From Acidovorax sp. 107 (GTDB lineage: Bacteria; Pseudomonadota; Gammaproteobacteria; Burkholderiales; Burkholderiaceae_C): DNA of 64,000 nt. This document shows, one piece after another, positions 55,301-63,266 of this stretch. How positions within the stretch are numbered: the stretch's first letter is position 1; each line of letters starts with the position of its first letter. The DNA lies in NCBI RefSeq assembly GCF_003058055.1, contig NZ_QBTZ01000001.1, forward strand, positions 1,738,501-1,802,500, read 5' to 3'. The notes below the pieces were generated by a model. It saw only the letters and a program-made list of their open reading frames with translations. It was not told the DNA's origin and searched no databases. The position numbers were made by a program, and so were the translations under genes.

Positions 55301-56152
55301 GTCCATCACGCGGAACTCGGCCTCGTAGCTTTCCTCCAGCCCGTCCATGGCGCGCGCCAGCTTGGCGGCATTGCGCTCGGCATCCAGCGGGTGGCGCCGG
55401 GCGTACCAGCGTTGCCACAGGTCGGGAGACTGCGCATCAGCGCTGGTGATGCCATAGGCCTCGTAAAAACGGCCATCGCAGGTAAACCGGCGCGTGTCCA
55501 CCGCCCATTCCCAGCGGCCGCCGCCCAGGGCGTCGAGCGCCAGGCGCAGGTGGCGCTCCTGCTGGCCCAGTGTCTGCTGGATGTCACTGCGCGCCAGTTC
55601 GGCGCGGGCCCGGCCGGCAATCATCAGCCAGCCGATACCCAGCATCAGCACCCCCGCGCCATGGTGCCAGTGCAGATAGCTGCCGGCGCCCGACCGCGAG
55701 CTGGTAGCCCACATGGCCAGCGAGACCGCCAGCGGCAAGGTGATGGTCAGGCCCACCAGCGGAGCCCATTCGGGCCAGCGCCAGCGCGCCCCCAGTGTTC
55801 GCCAGCCCCAGCCCGACGCGAGCGCACTGCCCAGCACGGTGGTGGCAGGCCAGGCCGCCGACGTGTCCGCCCACAGCGTTGCCTGCAAGGTCAGCAAGGC
55901 GGTGATGGCTGCAGCCGGTACCCCGAAGAACAACGCCAAAAAGGCTGTGGCGGTGGGGTAGGCCACGATGTTCAGCTCCGGCGCGTTCCAGCGCAGGGCC
56001 TCGAACGCGGCAATGGAGGCCACGCCCCCCGCCACGCCCAGCAGGATCAGTGTGCGCCGCGACGGCTTCAGAGACTCCTGCGGCGAGAGCCAGACCAGCA
56101 CCAGCAGCAGCAGCATGACGGCGGTGCCTGCCAGCAGCGTGTTGTTACCCAT
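52334..56152 (-). CDS. PAS-rich GGDEF-EAL membrane protein (c-di-GMP turnover)
   Basis: The 1272-residue protein has six or so N-terminal transmembrane segments (about 5-185), five PAS/PAC modules (starting near 215, 335, 465, 595 and 720), a GGDEF domain (intact GGDEF near 913) and an EAL domain. The EAL signature is EVLSR, not EAL, near 1042, but other phosphodiesterase motifs are present (DDFGTGYSSLTYLRRLPMD; KIDQSFV; IAEGVET). The cyclase RxxD inhibitory site is absent at its usual place (QPQD). It may thus make or degrade c-di-GMP, with the phosphodiesterase likely active. It senses an unknown signal through the PAS modules. Its terminus abuts the diverged repeat J. Confidence 0.88.
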   Translation of the reverse strand: MGNNTLLAGTAVMLLLLVLVWLSPQESLKPSRRTLILLGVAGGVASIAAFEALRWNAPELNIVAYPTATAFLALFFGVPAAAITALLTLQATLWADTSAAWPATTVLGSALASGWGWRTLGARWRWPEWAPLVGLTITLPLAVSLAMWATSSRSGAGSYLHWHHGAGVLMLGIGWLMIAGRARAELARSDIQQTLGQQERHLRLALDALGGGRWEWAVDTRRFTCDGRFYEAYGITSADAQSPDLWQRWYARRHPLDAERNAAKLARAMDGLEESYEAEFRVMDTQGQWRWLMSRGTVARRDAQGRPASLIGMDVDITAHREAEEALQSAEAKYTTFYQTLPDPAGITRIVDGRYIDVNPAFCDLLGFTRDEVLGRTSSELRIWADEQERKRLLDTYQRDGKVDRLPLVAQSKGVRIPGLMSARSVPVNGENCFVFVFHDITEAQRTSDELRALYNQLQQAGRLARLGAWEDERGKGLVYWSDVCFDIHGLSPNQPPPSDYIDRHVAPQYREPLREKFRQSIRSRTEWSMELEVYHADGHLLWVRARGEPVIENGRVVKVRGVMQDIDEAKRAEQRLRQSEERFSRIFQLMPYPMGLSSRNDGRYVDINPAWVEMLGIPREEAIGRTAVEMGIFSAEDRQRLMDQVSQTGQLSDYEVTLNVRNGPRRTVLQSMRATEFDGEPCWLFSVHDITDRKRNEVQVREREALLSLTISAASLGLWDWDLQTGLVTGDQRWHAMRGLPEPGDDAAAVPWTTAIAPDDVDRITAELARHTAHLSTPFDATWRLNQPNEPVRWVRNLGKIVGFDEQGRPARMLGVAIDVTPQREQEVMLQRLALYDALTGLPNRVLLARKLQEGMTQARDTGKQLGVAYLDLDGFKPVNDRLGHGAGDRLLVVVAGRLTRALQPQDTVARLGGDEFVILMPGLASVNDCERVLERVMESVSAPYTLDTERVVVTASIGCTIFPQDDADADTLLRHADQAMYAAKQAGRNRFHQFDAAQERAVQLLRAQGHYLREALAQSQFTLYLQPKVDMRSGTVVGAEVLSRWLHPERGLVPPGEFLPLLEGTDLEIGFGEWVAEAALTVLEQLQDRGLPMPLSINIAAQHLQQPGFSDWVAGCLARHPGVPAHLVEIEITESAALYDLSAVADTLNALRAMGVSVALDDFGTGYSSLTYLRRLPMDTLKIDQSFVHGMMGDPGDLAIVQGVIGLARSFGYRVIAEGVETVEQGQMLLQLGCLQAQGYCIARPMPLEAFIGWTSTWQPPAGWQRNRPI

Positions 56153-56321
56153 GGCGGTTTCCTTGGGCGGCCTGGGGTCGCGAACACGCCTTGAAGGAGG
56201 CTGGAGGGGTGCTAAAGACTGGCGGGCGGCCCCGCGGGAGGAGCGGGGGCATGTCGCGACCTGTGCCGCATGGGGCCTTCCTCAGAAAGCATGCACCCGA
56301 TAAAAAAACCATGTGTCAAGT

Positions 56322-57248
56322 TTAGGCCTGTTCTGAGGCGGGCCGGGCGGGCCACAGCGTCCTGATAAGTCCGGTTGACAACAAGGTGCCACACACGATC
56401 ACCAGCGCGCAGCCCACCATCCACGGCGTGATGGTCTCGCCCAGGAAGAGTGTTCCATACAGCACGGCAAATACGGGGGTGATGAAAGTCACGGCCAGCG
56501 CGCGGCTGGGACCTGCGTGCTCAATCAGGCGAAAGTACAGGATGTAGGCGATGCCGGTGCACAGCACCGCAATGGCCACGATGGCGGCCCAGGCACGCGG
56601 GCCCGGCATCTGGGCCGGCCACAGCCACAACGTGGGCAGGGCCAGCCCGAGCGCGGCCCCCAGCTGGCTGCCCGCAGCCGTGGCCAGCGGCGGCAGCCCC
56701 GTGAGGTGGCGCCGCGCGAAACTGGCCGACACGCCGTAGAACGCCGACGCCAGCAGGCACGCCGCAATGGCCCATTGAGCGTGGTCGGTCTTGAACCCGG
56801 TGCCGGCTGGTGCGCGCCAGGCCAGCAGGGCCACGCCCACAAAACCCAGTGCCAGCCCCACCCAGCGCAGGCGGTTGATGCGGTCGCCCAACCACACCCA
56901 GGCGATCAGGGCACCAAACAGCGGCACGGTGGCGTTGAGGATCGAGGTCAAGCCCGTGGCAATGTGCAGCACCGCCCAGGAGAACAGCGAGAACGGAATC
57001 GCCGAATTGATGACGCCCGCAAACAGGATGGGCCGCCAGTGCTGGCGCAGCGCGGGCCAGTGCCCCTGGCGCAGCATGATGGGCCACAGGAACACCGTAG
57101 CCAGCGTCACCCGCAGTCCGGCGGTTGGCAGGGGGCCAAAGTCGGACGCGCCCAGGCGCATGAACAGGAACGACGCGCCCCACAGTGCGGCCAGCAGGAT
57201 GAATTCTCCGATCCAGGTCGAGACGGGCCGGGTGGCGGGGCTGTTCAT
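56322..57248 (-). CDS. EamA/DMT-family transporter
   Basis: The 308-residue protein has two EamA repeats and about ten hydrophobic segments (for example WIGEFILLAALWGASFLFMR near the start and GCALVIVCGTLLSTGLI near the end). The start at 57248 overlaps the stop codon of the ogt gene as ATGA (57245-57248), so it is translationally coupled to a DNA-repair gene. It could export a base or a toxic alkylating metabolite; this is inference from position. Confidence 0.85.
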   Translation of the reverse strand: MNSPATRPVSTWIGEFILLAALWGASFLFMRLGASDFGPLPTAGLRVTLATVFLWPIMLRQGHWPALRQHWRPILFAGVINSAIPFSLFSWAVLHIATGLTSILNATVPLFGALIAWVWLGDRINRLRWVGLALGFVGVALLAWRAPAGTGFKTDHAQWAIAACLLASAFYGVSASFARRHLTGLPPLATAAGSQLGAALGLALPTLWLWPAQMPGPRAWAAIVAIAVLCTGIAYILYFRLIEHAGPSRALAVTFITPVFAVLYGTLFLGETITPWMVGCALVIVCGTLLSTGLIRTLWPARPASEQA

Positions 57249-57796
57249 GCGAAGGCCTTCATGGGGTGGGTTGGGGTAGCAAAAAGGGTTGCATTCTCCA
57301 GCGTCAGCAAAGCCCTCTTGCGATCGAGGCCGCCTGCATACCCCGTGAGGCTGCCATCGGTACCCAGCACGCGGTGGCAGGGCACCACCACGCTCACCGG
57401 GTTGCGGCCCACCGCCGCACCCACGGCCCGCACAGCGCTGGGGTTGCCCAGCTGGCGGCCCAGCGCGCCATAGCTGGTGGTCTGGCCCCGGGCAATCTGC
57501 AGCAGCGCATGCCACACCGATTGCTGAAAGGCCGTGCCACCCGACAGGTCCAGCGGCAAGTCGAAGTGCGGGCATTGCCCGTCCAGATACTGCTGCAGCT
57601 GGCGCGCAGCCTCTTGCAGCACGGGGTGATTGCCTGGAGCGAAGGCCCAGGCACCGGGGCCATGCAACTGGGCGGTGGGCTCGTGGCGCTGGCCTTCAAA
57701 CCAGACGCCCGACAGGCCCGTGGGCGAGGCGGCCAGCCGCACAGGGCCCAGCGGGGTATCTGCCCGTGCCTGCACGGTGAGGGGGTGAAACTGCAT
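57245..57796 (-). CDS. ogt: methylated-DNA--[protein]-cysteine S-methyltransferase
   Basis: This 183-residue suicide enzyme transfers methyl groups from O6-methylguanine to its own cysteine. The active-site motif is VVPCHRVLG with acceptor Cys140, and the DNA-binding helix sequence YGALGRQLGNPSAVRAVG precedes it. The N-terminal segment FHPLTVQARADTPLGPVRLA is of the Ogt type rather than the shorter Ada C-terminus. It is encoded 82 bp downstream of the Ada-AlkA fusion and overlaps the EamA gene. Together with Ada it provides two methyltransferases in the window. Confidence 0.93.
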   Translation of the reverse strand: MQFHPLTVQARADTPLGPVRLAASPTGLSGVWFEGQRHEPTAQLHGPGAWAFAPGNHPVLQEAARQLQQYLDGQCPHFDLPLDLSGGTAFQQSVWHALLQIARGQTTSYGALGRQLGNPSAVRAVGAAVGRNPVSVVVPCHRVLGTDGSLTGYAGGLDRKRALLTLENATLFATPTHPMKAFA

Positions 57797-57847
57797 GCCG
57801 GAAGGTCTCCAGAGAGGTGGTGTGTCGGTTTTTTGAGTGAAATCCGT

Positions 57848-57890
57848 GCCAGGCGCTAGTGTTGATTGCCTGCTTTGCTATTGTTTTTGA
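57848..57890 (-). repeat. interspersed palindromic repeat, copy I, end of the Ada-AlkA gene
   Basis: On the minus strand the copy reads TCAAAAACAATAGCAAAGCA, GGCAATCAACACTAGCGCCT and GG. It aligns with copy B through AATAGC, CAGGCA and CTAGCGC-TGG. Its first part includes the terminal codons of the glycosylase gene and the stop codon. Confidence 0.65.
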
Positions 57891-59500
57891 AGTGACTGTG
57901 TTTCGTTGGGCTGGGCAGATGCCGTTCCGGTGCCCCCGGCAGCCCAGGCACGCAGCACCGCGTAGCTGCGCCAGGGGCGCCAGGCTTGCGAAGCCTCTTG
58001 CGCTGCGCGTGCCGGGTTCTTGTGCTGCTGCACCCCCAGCGCCTTGTGCAGCGCCACGTCGCCGGCCGGGAAGGCGTCGGGCCAGCGCAGTACCCGCATG
58101 GCGATGTACTGCGCCGTCCAGTCGCCAATGCCGGGCAGGGTGCACAAGGCGGCGGTGGTGCTGGGCACGTCGGCGCCCGCATGCAGGGCCAGGGCGCCGC
58201 TGTCTACCGCGCGCGCCAGCGCCACGATGGCCGCCTGCCGCTGGCGCACGATGCCCAGCTGGCCCAAGGTGTCGCCATCGGCGCGGGCCAGGGTGGCAGC
58301 AGTAGGGAACAGCCGGTGCAGCTCGGGCCAAGGCGTGGCGATGGGCTCGCCCAGCCGCTCCACCAGCCGCTGGCCCAGCGTGCGCGCGGCCGCCACGGTG
58401 ATCTGCTGGCCCAGCACGGCGCGCACTGCCAGCTCGAACCCGTCGAACGCCCCCGGTACGCGCAGGCCGTCTCCGTCCGGGAAGTCCGGGTGCAGCACGG
58501 CGTTGATGGCGGCGGGGTCGGCGTCCAGGTCCAGCATGGCACGCACGCGGCGGATGACCAGCGGCAGCACGGGGTACAGGCTGTCGCTCGTCTGCAGCAG
58601 CACCTGGCGGCGCGCCACGTCAAAGCGGGCGTTCAGCCAGCCGGTGGTTTCTTGCGGCATGCCAGCGCAAGCCGCTACGGAATGCCGCAGCCGCACCGTG
58701 CGGCGCAGGCCGGGGCCGTCCGCGCCCTGCACCACGCACTCCACGCCGTGGAACTGCCGCTTCTCAAAAAACGCCAGCAGCGCCGCTACGTCCAGTGGTG
58801 GGCGCCACGCCAGGCGCACGGCGCCGGTGCGCCCGGTGCCCGCTGCGGCGCTGCCCGCGCCGTTGCGCCGCAACTGGGTGGGGTTGAGGCCGTAGTGGCC
58901 TACAAAGGCTGCATTGAACCGCCGTACGCTGGCAAACCCGCTGGCCAGTGCCACCTGCGTCACGGGCATGGTGGTGTCGGTGAGCAGCTGCTTGGCCGTG
59001 AGCAGCCGCCGCGTCTGCAGATATTGCAGGGGCGATACGCCCAGGGCTGCCTCAAAAATGCGGCGCAGATGCCGGTCGCTCACGCCCAGCCGCTCGGCCA
59101 GACGGGCCACGGTGGCGCTGCCCTCGCCGGGAGCCTCCGGTGTGGGCCAGAGGTCGGGTGCATCCAGCAGACGCACGGCTTGCTGCACCAGAATGCCGCT
59201 GGCGTCCTGCACCGACCACACCATCGCCTGGGGGGCCAGCTCGGGCCGGCAGCGCAGGCAGGGGCGAAACCCGGCGCTTTCGGCCTGGGCCGCCAGCGCA
59301 AAAAACCGGCAGTTCTCGCGCCGGGGCGTGCGCACGGCGCATACAGGGCGGCAGTAGATGCCGGTGGAGGTCACTCCGGTGAAAAAATGCCCGTCAAACC
59401 GCGCATCCCGCGCCTGCAGTGCCAGGTAGCGGCCTTCGTCGGAGGCCGCATCGGCGGTGGGGGTGGGGTGGGGGGCGTTCAGGGTCATGGGCCAGATCAT
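57878..59500 (-). CDS. alkA: Ada-AlkA fusion: Ada-type regulator plus 3-methyladenine DNA glycosylase
   Basis: The 540-residue protein starts with an Ada methylphosphotriester domain (zinc Cys50, 54, 81, 84 in GIYCRPVCAVRTP and FRPCLRCRPE), continues with an AraC-type helix-turn-helix (LAERLGVSDRHLRRIFEAAL, about 135-154), and ends with an AlkA domain: HhH LPGIGDWTAQYIAMRVLRWP near 455 and the catalytic Asp481 in the motif AGDVALHK. It excises 3-methyladenine and may self-regulate. The last four residues and the stop codon are contributed by repeat copy I. The start at 59500 is followed by a second ATG four codons in. No Ada box was found upstream. Confidence 0.9.
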   Translation of the reverse strand: MIWPMTLNAPHPTPTADAASDEGRYLALQARDARFDGHFFTGVTSTGIYCRPVCAVRTPRRENCRFFALAAQAESAGFRPCLRCRPELAPQAMVWSVQDASGILVQQAVRLLDAPDLWPTPEAPGEGSATVARLAERLGVSDRHLRRIFEAALGVSPLQYLQTRRLLTAKQLLTDTTMPVTQVALASGFASVRRFNAAFVGHYGLNPTQLRRNGAGSAAAGTGRTGAVRLAWRPPLDVAALLAFFEKRQFHGVECVVQGADGPGLRRTVRLRHSVAACAGMPQETTGWLNARFDVARRQVLLQTSDSLYPVLPLVIRRVRAMLDLDADPAAINAVLHPDFPDGDGLRVPGAFDGFELAVRAVLGQQITVAAARTLGQRLVERLGEPIATPWPELHRLFPTAATLARADGDTLGQLGIVRQRQAAIVALARAVDSGALALHAGADVPSTTAALCTLPGIGDWTAQYIAMRVLRWPDAFPAGDVALHKALGVQQHKNPARAAQEASQAWRPWRSYAVLRAWAAGGTGTASAQPNETQSLQKQ

Positions 59501-59656
59501 AGGAGTCTGGCCCCGCGCTACTGGCTGTTTTCGGACCTATGCCTTCGGCCGCGACCGGAGGCCAGGCCGGGCATGCCGCACGGGCTGGAAAAAGCCCCAA
59601 AGGCGGCGCCTACAATGCAGCGGACTTTTCAACCCCACTGCGAAAGGCCCCCCTGC

Positions 59657-61045
59657 GTGCAACCGACACCCGCCATCTTCAAAGCCTATGACATCCGCGG
59701 CATCGTGCCGTCCACCCTGAACGAAGACGTGGCCCTGGGCCTGGGCCGGGCCTTTGGCACGGCGGCACGCGCCGAAGGGCAGACCACCGTGGCGGTGGGG
59801 CGTGATGGGCGCCTGTCAGGCCCCGCCATGTCGGCGGCGCTGATCCAGGGGCTGGTGGAGGCGGGCATCGAGGTGATCGACGTGGGCCTGGTCACCACAC
59901 CCCTTCTGTACTTTGCGGCCAGCACGCTGTGCAACAGTGGCATCCAGGTCACGGGCAGCCACAACCCCAAGGACTACAACGGCTTCAAGATGGTGCTGAA
60001 CGGTCGCGCCATCTATGGTGACGAAATCCAGGCCCTGCGCCGCACCATGGAGCAAGAAAGCTGGCAGCTGCTGCCTGGCGGCTCGGTGCGGCATGTGGAT
60101 GTGCTGCCCACCTACCGCGAGCGCATCGTGGGGGATGTGAAGCTGGCCCGCCCCCTCAAGATCGTGGTGGATTGCGGCAACGGCATTGCCGGCGCGTCGG
60201 CGCCCGCCATCTTCCGTGCGCTGGGCTGCGAGGTGACCGAACTGTTCTCGGAGGTGGACGGCAACTTTCCCAACCACCATCCCGACCCGAGCAAGCCCGA
60301 AAACCTGCGCGACCTGATCGAAGCCCTGAAGACCAGCGACGCTGAGCTGGGCCTGGCCTTTGACGGCGATGGCGACCGCCTGGGCATCGTGACACGGGAC
60401 GGCACCAACATCTTCCCCGACCGCCAGATGATGCTGTTTGCCCAGGACGTTCTGTCGCGTGTACCCGGCGGCGAGATCATCTTTGACGTGAAGTGCACCC
60501 AGCGCCTGGCCCCCGCCATTGCGGCGGCCGGTGGCGTGCCCGTGATGTTCAAGACTGGCCACTCGCTCATCAAGGCGCGCATGAAGGAGACGAACTCTCC
60601 CCTCGGCGGCGAGATGAGCGGCCACATCTTCTTCAAGGAGCGCTGGTATGGCTTTGACGACGGCACCTATGCGGGTTGCCGCCTGCTGGAAATTTTGAGC
60701 CGCAGCAGTGATCCAAGCGCGGTGCTGAACGCGTTGCCCACCAGCTTCTCCACGCCCGAACTCAACGTGTCGTGTGCCGAGGGAGAACCACACCGCCTCA
60801 CGGCCGAACTGCAAGCCCTGGCCGCAGAGGCCTTTGCTGCGCCTGCCGCCATCAGCACCATTGACGGCCTTCGCGTGGACTGGCCGGACGGTTTCGGCCT
60901 GATCCGCGCCAGCAACACCACGCCGGTGCTGGTGCTGCGCTTTGAAGGCCACACGCCCGAGGCGCTGGCCCGTATCGAGGCTGCCATGCTGGCGTTGCTG
61001 CACCGGGTCAAGCCGGATGCCCATGTGGGCGCGGCCAGCCACTGA
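59657..61045 (+). CDS. phosphomannomutase/phosphoglucomutase
   Basis: The 462-residue enzyme interconverts mannose-1/6-phosphate and glucose-1/6-phosphate for exopolysaccharide and LPS precursor synthesis. Active-site Ser101 is in TGSHNPKDYNG, the metal loop is DGDGDRLG at 236-243, the sugar loop is GGEMSGH near 322, and the phosphate-binding loop is RASNTTPVLVLRFE near the C-terminus. The start is GTG 59657, chosen for GAAAGG nine bases upstream and the family-typical length of about 463; an ATG 14 codons upstream has no such site. The nitrilase gene follows 18 bp later. Confidence 0.93.
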   Translation: MQPTPAIFKAYDIRGIVPSTLNEDVALGLGRAFGTAARAEGQTTVAVGRDGRLSGPAMSAALIQGLVEAGIEVIDVGLVTTPLLYFAASTLCNSGIQVTGSHNPKDYNGFKMVLNGRAIYGDEIQALRRTMEQESWQLLPGGSVRHVDVLPTYRERIVGDVKLARPLKIVVDCGNGIAGASAPAIFRALGCEVTELFSEVDGNFPNHHPDPSKPENLRDLIEALKTSDAELGLAFDGDGDRLGIVTRDGTNIFPDRQMMLFAQDVLSRVPGGEIIFDVKCTQRLAPAIAAAGGVPVMFKTGHSLIKARMKETNSPLGGEMSGHIFFKERWYGFDDGTYAGCRLLEILSRSSDPSAVLNALPTSFSTPELNVSCAEGEPHRLTAELQALAAEAFAAPAAISTIDGLRVDWPDGFGLIRASNTTPVLVLRFEGHTPEALARIEAAMLALLHRVKPDAHVGAASH

Positions 61046-61063
61046 TTGCCAGCCCCCTGCACG

Positions 61064-61843
61064 ATGCTTTCGCTCTCCACCCCTTTGTGCGTAGCTGCCG
61101 CCCAGACGCCGTCGGCGCCCGGAGACGTGCAGCGCAACCTGCAAACGCACCTGGCCTGCGTGCGGGCCGCTGCCCACCAGGGCGTGCAACTGCTGCAGTT
61201 CCCGGAGCTGTCGCTCATTGGGTATGAACCGGCGTTGATCGCCGACCATGTGCTGACGGCGGACCACCCCGCGTTGGTTGCGCTGAGGCAGGCCGCGCAA
61301 AGCCACCATGTGGCCCTGGTGGTGGGCGCCCCGGCCGTACCCGAGGGGGAAGGCGCGCTGCCCGCCATCGGCGCCTGGCTGCTGGGGCCCGACGGCAGTG
61401 TGGCGCTGTACCGCAAGCGCCATCTGCACAGCAGCGAAGAGACATTTGCCAGCGCGGGCACGCAGGACGCTCAGGTGCAACTGATAGCGGGCGAGCCCAC
61501 GGCACTGGCCGTGTGCGCTGACATCACCCACCCCGAGCACGCACAGGCCGCCCGTGGCGCTGGCGCGGCGCTGTATGCGGCGGGCGTGCTGATTTCTGAG
61601 AAGGCCTACGCAGTGGAATCGACCATGCTGCAAGGCTATGCGCGCGACCACGACATGGCCGTGCTTGCGGCCAACTACAGCGGCACCTCGGGCGGCTACG
61701 TCAGTGCGGGCCGCAGTGCGTTCTGGGCGCCGGGTGGCCGTTGTGTGGCGGCCGCACCCGAAGACGCGCCCTGCATCGTCTGGGCGGCGCGCAGCGACAG
61801 CGGCTGGGCGGGTGGTGTGCTCAGCCTGCCCGTGCCCGCATGA
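61064..61843 (+). CDS. carbon-nitrogen hydrolase (nitrilase superfamily)
   Basis: This 259-residue protein has the catalytic triad of the nitrilase superfamily: Glu in LLQFPELSLIGYEP near 47, Lys in ALYRKRHLHS near 117, and Cys in LAVCADITHPEHA near 153. It cleaves a C-N bond of an amide, ureido or nitrile substrate. The ATG at 61064 was preferred to a TTG six codons upstream. Its stop codon overlaps the WaaA start by four bases (ATGA), so the two are translationally coupled although their roles look unrelated. Confidence 0.87.
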   Translation: MLSLSTPLCVAAAQTPSAPGDVQRNLQTHLACVRAAAHQGVQLLQFPELSLIGYEPALIADHVLTADHPALVALRQAAQSHHVALVVGAPAVPEGEGALPAIGAWLLGPDGSVALYRKRHLHSSEETFASAGTQDAQVQLIAGEPTALAVCADITHPEHAQAARGAGAALYAAGVLISEKAYAVESTMLQGYARDHDMAVLAANYSGTSGGYVSAGRSAFWAPGGRCVAAAPEDAPCIVWAARSDSGWAGGVLSLPVPA

Positions 61844-63213
61844 ACGCCGCGCGGGCCCTGTATTCGCTGCTGACCTGGGGTGCCCAGCCGCTGCTGCGCC
61901 GCAAGCTGCGCCGCCGTGCGGTGGCGGAGCCCGGTTATGCCTATGCGGTGGGCGAGCGTTTTGGCCGGTACCCGACTCCCATTGACAGCCTGATGCCTCA
62001 CAGCAGCAGCGACCCGCTCGGCCGGTTTGTGTGGGTGCATGCCGTGTCGCTGGGCGAAACCCGGGCGGCCGCCATCTTGCTGGCCCAGTTGCGCGAACAG
62101 TTGCCGGGCATGCGTCTGCTGCTCACCCACGGCACTGCCACGGGGCGGGCCGAGGGCGAAAAGCTGCTGCTGCCGGGCGACGTGCAGGTGTGGCAGCCCT
62201 GGGACACACCGGGCGCCGTGGGACGGTTCCTGCGCAAGTTCCGTCCGGCCATCGGCGTCCTGATGGAAACCGAGGTGTGGCCCAACCTGGTGGCGGGTTG
62301 CCGGCAACGGCGCATTCCTCTGGTGCTGGCGAATGCGCGCTTCAACGAGATCTCACTGCGCAAGGCCGAGCGCCTGTCGGCCCTGGCGCGGCCTGCCTAT
62401 GGCGGTTTGACTGCCGTCTGGGCGCAGACCCAGGAGGACGCCACGCGGCTCGCGGCCATCGGCGCGCCGGTGCGGGGTGTGCTGGGCAATCTCAAGTTCG
62501 ATGTGGTGCCCGATGCGCAGCTGCTGGAGCGCGGTCACCAGTGGCGCGCTCGCACCGGCCGCCCGGTGGTCTTGCTGGCCAGCAGCCGCGAGGGCGAAGA
62601 GGCCATGTGGCTGGAGCAGATCCAGAAAATACGGCAAAACCCGCCTCAAGCGCTAGTGGAAAAAGCCGAAGTTGCTATCAATAGTGAAGCAACCGGTGCG
62701 GAACAGTCTGCGGTTCAATGGCTGATCGTGCCGCGCCATCCGCAGCGGTTTGACGAGGTCCATCAGTTGCTGCAGCGCGCAGGCCTCTCGGTGTCGCGCC
62801 GCAGCACCTGGGCGGCAGCGCCTGTGGCTGCCGACGTGTGGCTGGGGGACTCGATCGGCGAAATGGCGCTGTACTACGGCCTCGCCGATGTGGCCTTGCT
62901 GGGCGGGAGTTTTGCCCCGCTGGGCGGCCAGAACCTGATCGAAGCCGCCGCCTGCGGTTGCCCCGTGGTGCTGGGCCCGCACACCTTCAACTTTGCCGAG
63001 GCGGCAGAACTGGCGTGCGCGGCAGGTGCCGCACAGCGGGTGCCCGACCTGGCGCAAGGGATGGCGCAGGCCACGGCACTGGCGCAGGATGCCCAAGCCC
63101 ATCACGAGGCCAGCGAGCGCGCCACCCGGTTTGCGGCCACACACCGGGGTGCTGCACAGGCCACGGCCCGCGAGATTGTGGCGATGGTGCAGCCCGAGGG
63201 GGGCCTGCACTAG
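61840..63213 (+). CDS. waaA: 3-deoxy-D-manno-octulosonic acid transferase
   Basis: The 457-residue inner-membrane-associated glycosyltransferase adds Kdo to lipid A. It has a GT-B layout with VWVHAVSLGETRAA near 64, TEVWPNL near 145, NARFNEIS near 168, and LGGSFAPLGGQNLIEAAACG near 354 with GPHTFNFAEA. Residues about 262-284 (IRQNPPQALVEKAEVAINSE within this) are an insertion between SREGEE and WLIVPRHPQRF; it coincides with repeat copy G and would not be expected in most homologues. The start is fixed by the four-base overlap with the preceding stop codon. Confidence 0.93.
   Translation: MNAARALYSLLTWGAQPLLRRKLRRRAVAEPGYAYAVGERFGRYPTPIDSLMPHSSSDPLGRFVWVHAVSLGETRAAAILLAQLREQLPGMRLLLTHGTATGRAEGEKLLLPGDVQVWQPWDTPGAVGRFLRKFRPAIGVLMETEVWPNLVAGCRQRRIPLVLANARFNEISLRKAERLSALARPAYGGLTAVWAQTQEDATRLAAIGAPVRGVLGNLKFDVVPDAQLLERGHQWRARTGRPVVLLASSREGEEAMWLEQIQKIRQNPPQALVEKAEVAINSEATGAEQSAVQWLIVPRHPQRFDEVHQLLQRAGLSVSRRSTWAAAPVAADVWLGDSIGEMALYYGLADVALLGGSFAPLGGQNLIEAAACGCPVVLGPHTFNFAEAAELACAAGAAQRVPDLAQGMAQATALAQDAQAHHEASERATRFAATHRGAAQATAREIVAMVQPEGGLH
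62623..62690 (-). repeat. interspersed palindromic repeat, copy G, inside waaA
   Basis: On the minus strand the copy reads CTTCACTATTGATAGCAACT, then TCGGCTTTTTCCACTAGCGC, TTGAGGCGGGTTTTGCC. It aligns with the family through TATTGATAGC, CTAGCGCTTG and TTTTG. It is read in frame as an insert of about 23 residues in WaaA and is AT-richer than the rest of the gene. Confidence 0.65.
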
Positions 63214-63266
63214 GCTTCAGCGGTTCAACAACCGGATGCACCCAGGCGTGGGGTGCAGGGCTAAAG

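Noticed and set aside
53093-56194. 1033-codon open frame antisense to the GGDEF-EAL gene
   Set aside because: Low-complexity His/Gln/Ala-rich translation, no motifs; the opposite strand encodes a full multi-domain protein.
57986-59656. Long N-terminal extension of the phosphomannomutase frame
   Set aside because: The 557-codon extension is antisense to the Ada-AlkA gene and has no similarity. The GTG at 59657 with GAAAGG gives the family length.
63237-63257. Terminator between waaA and the TolC-type gene
   Set aside because: TGCACCC/GGGTGCA forms a stem but there is no T-run on either strand, so I did not list it as a terminator.
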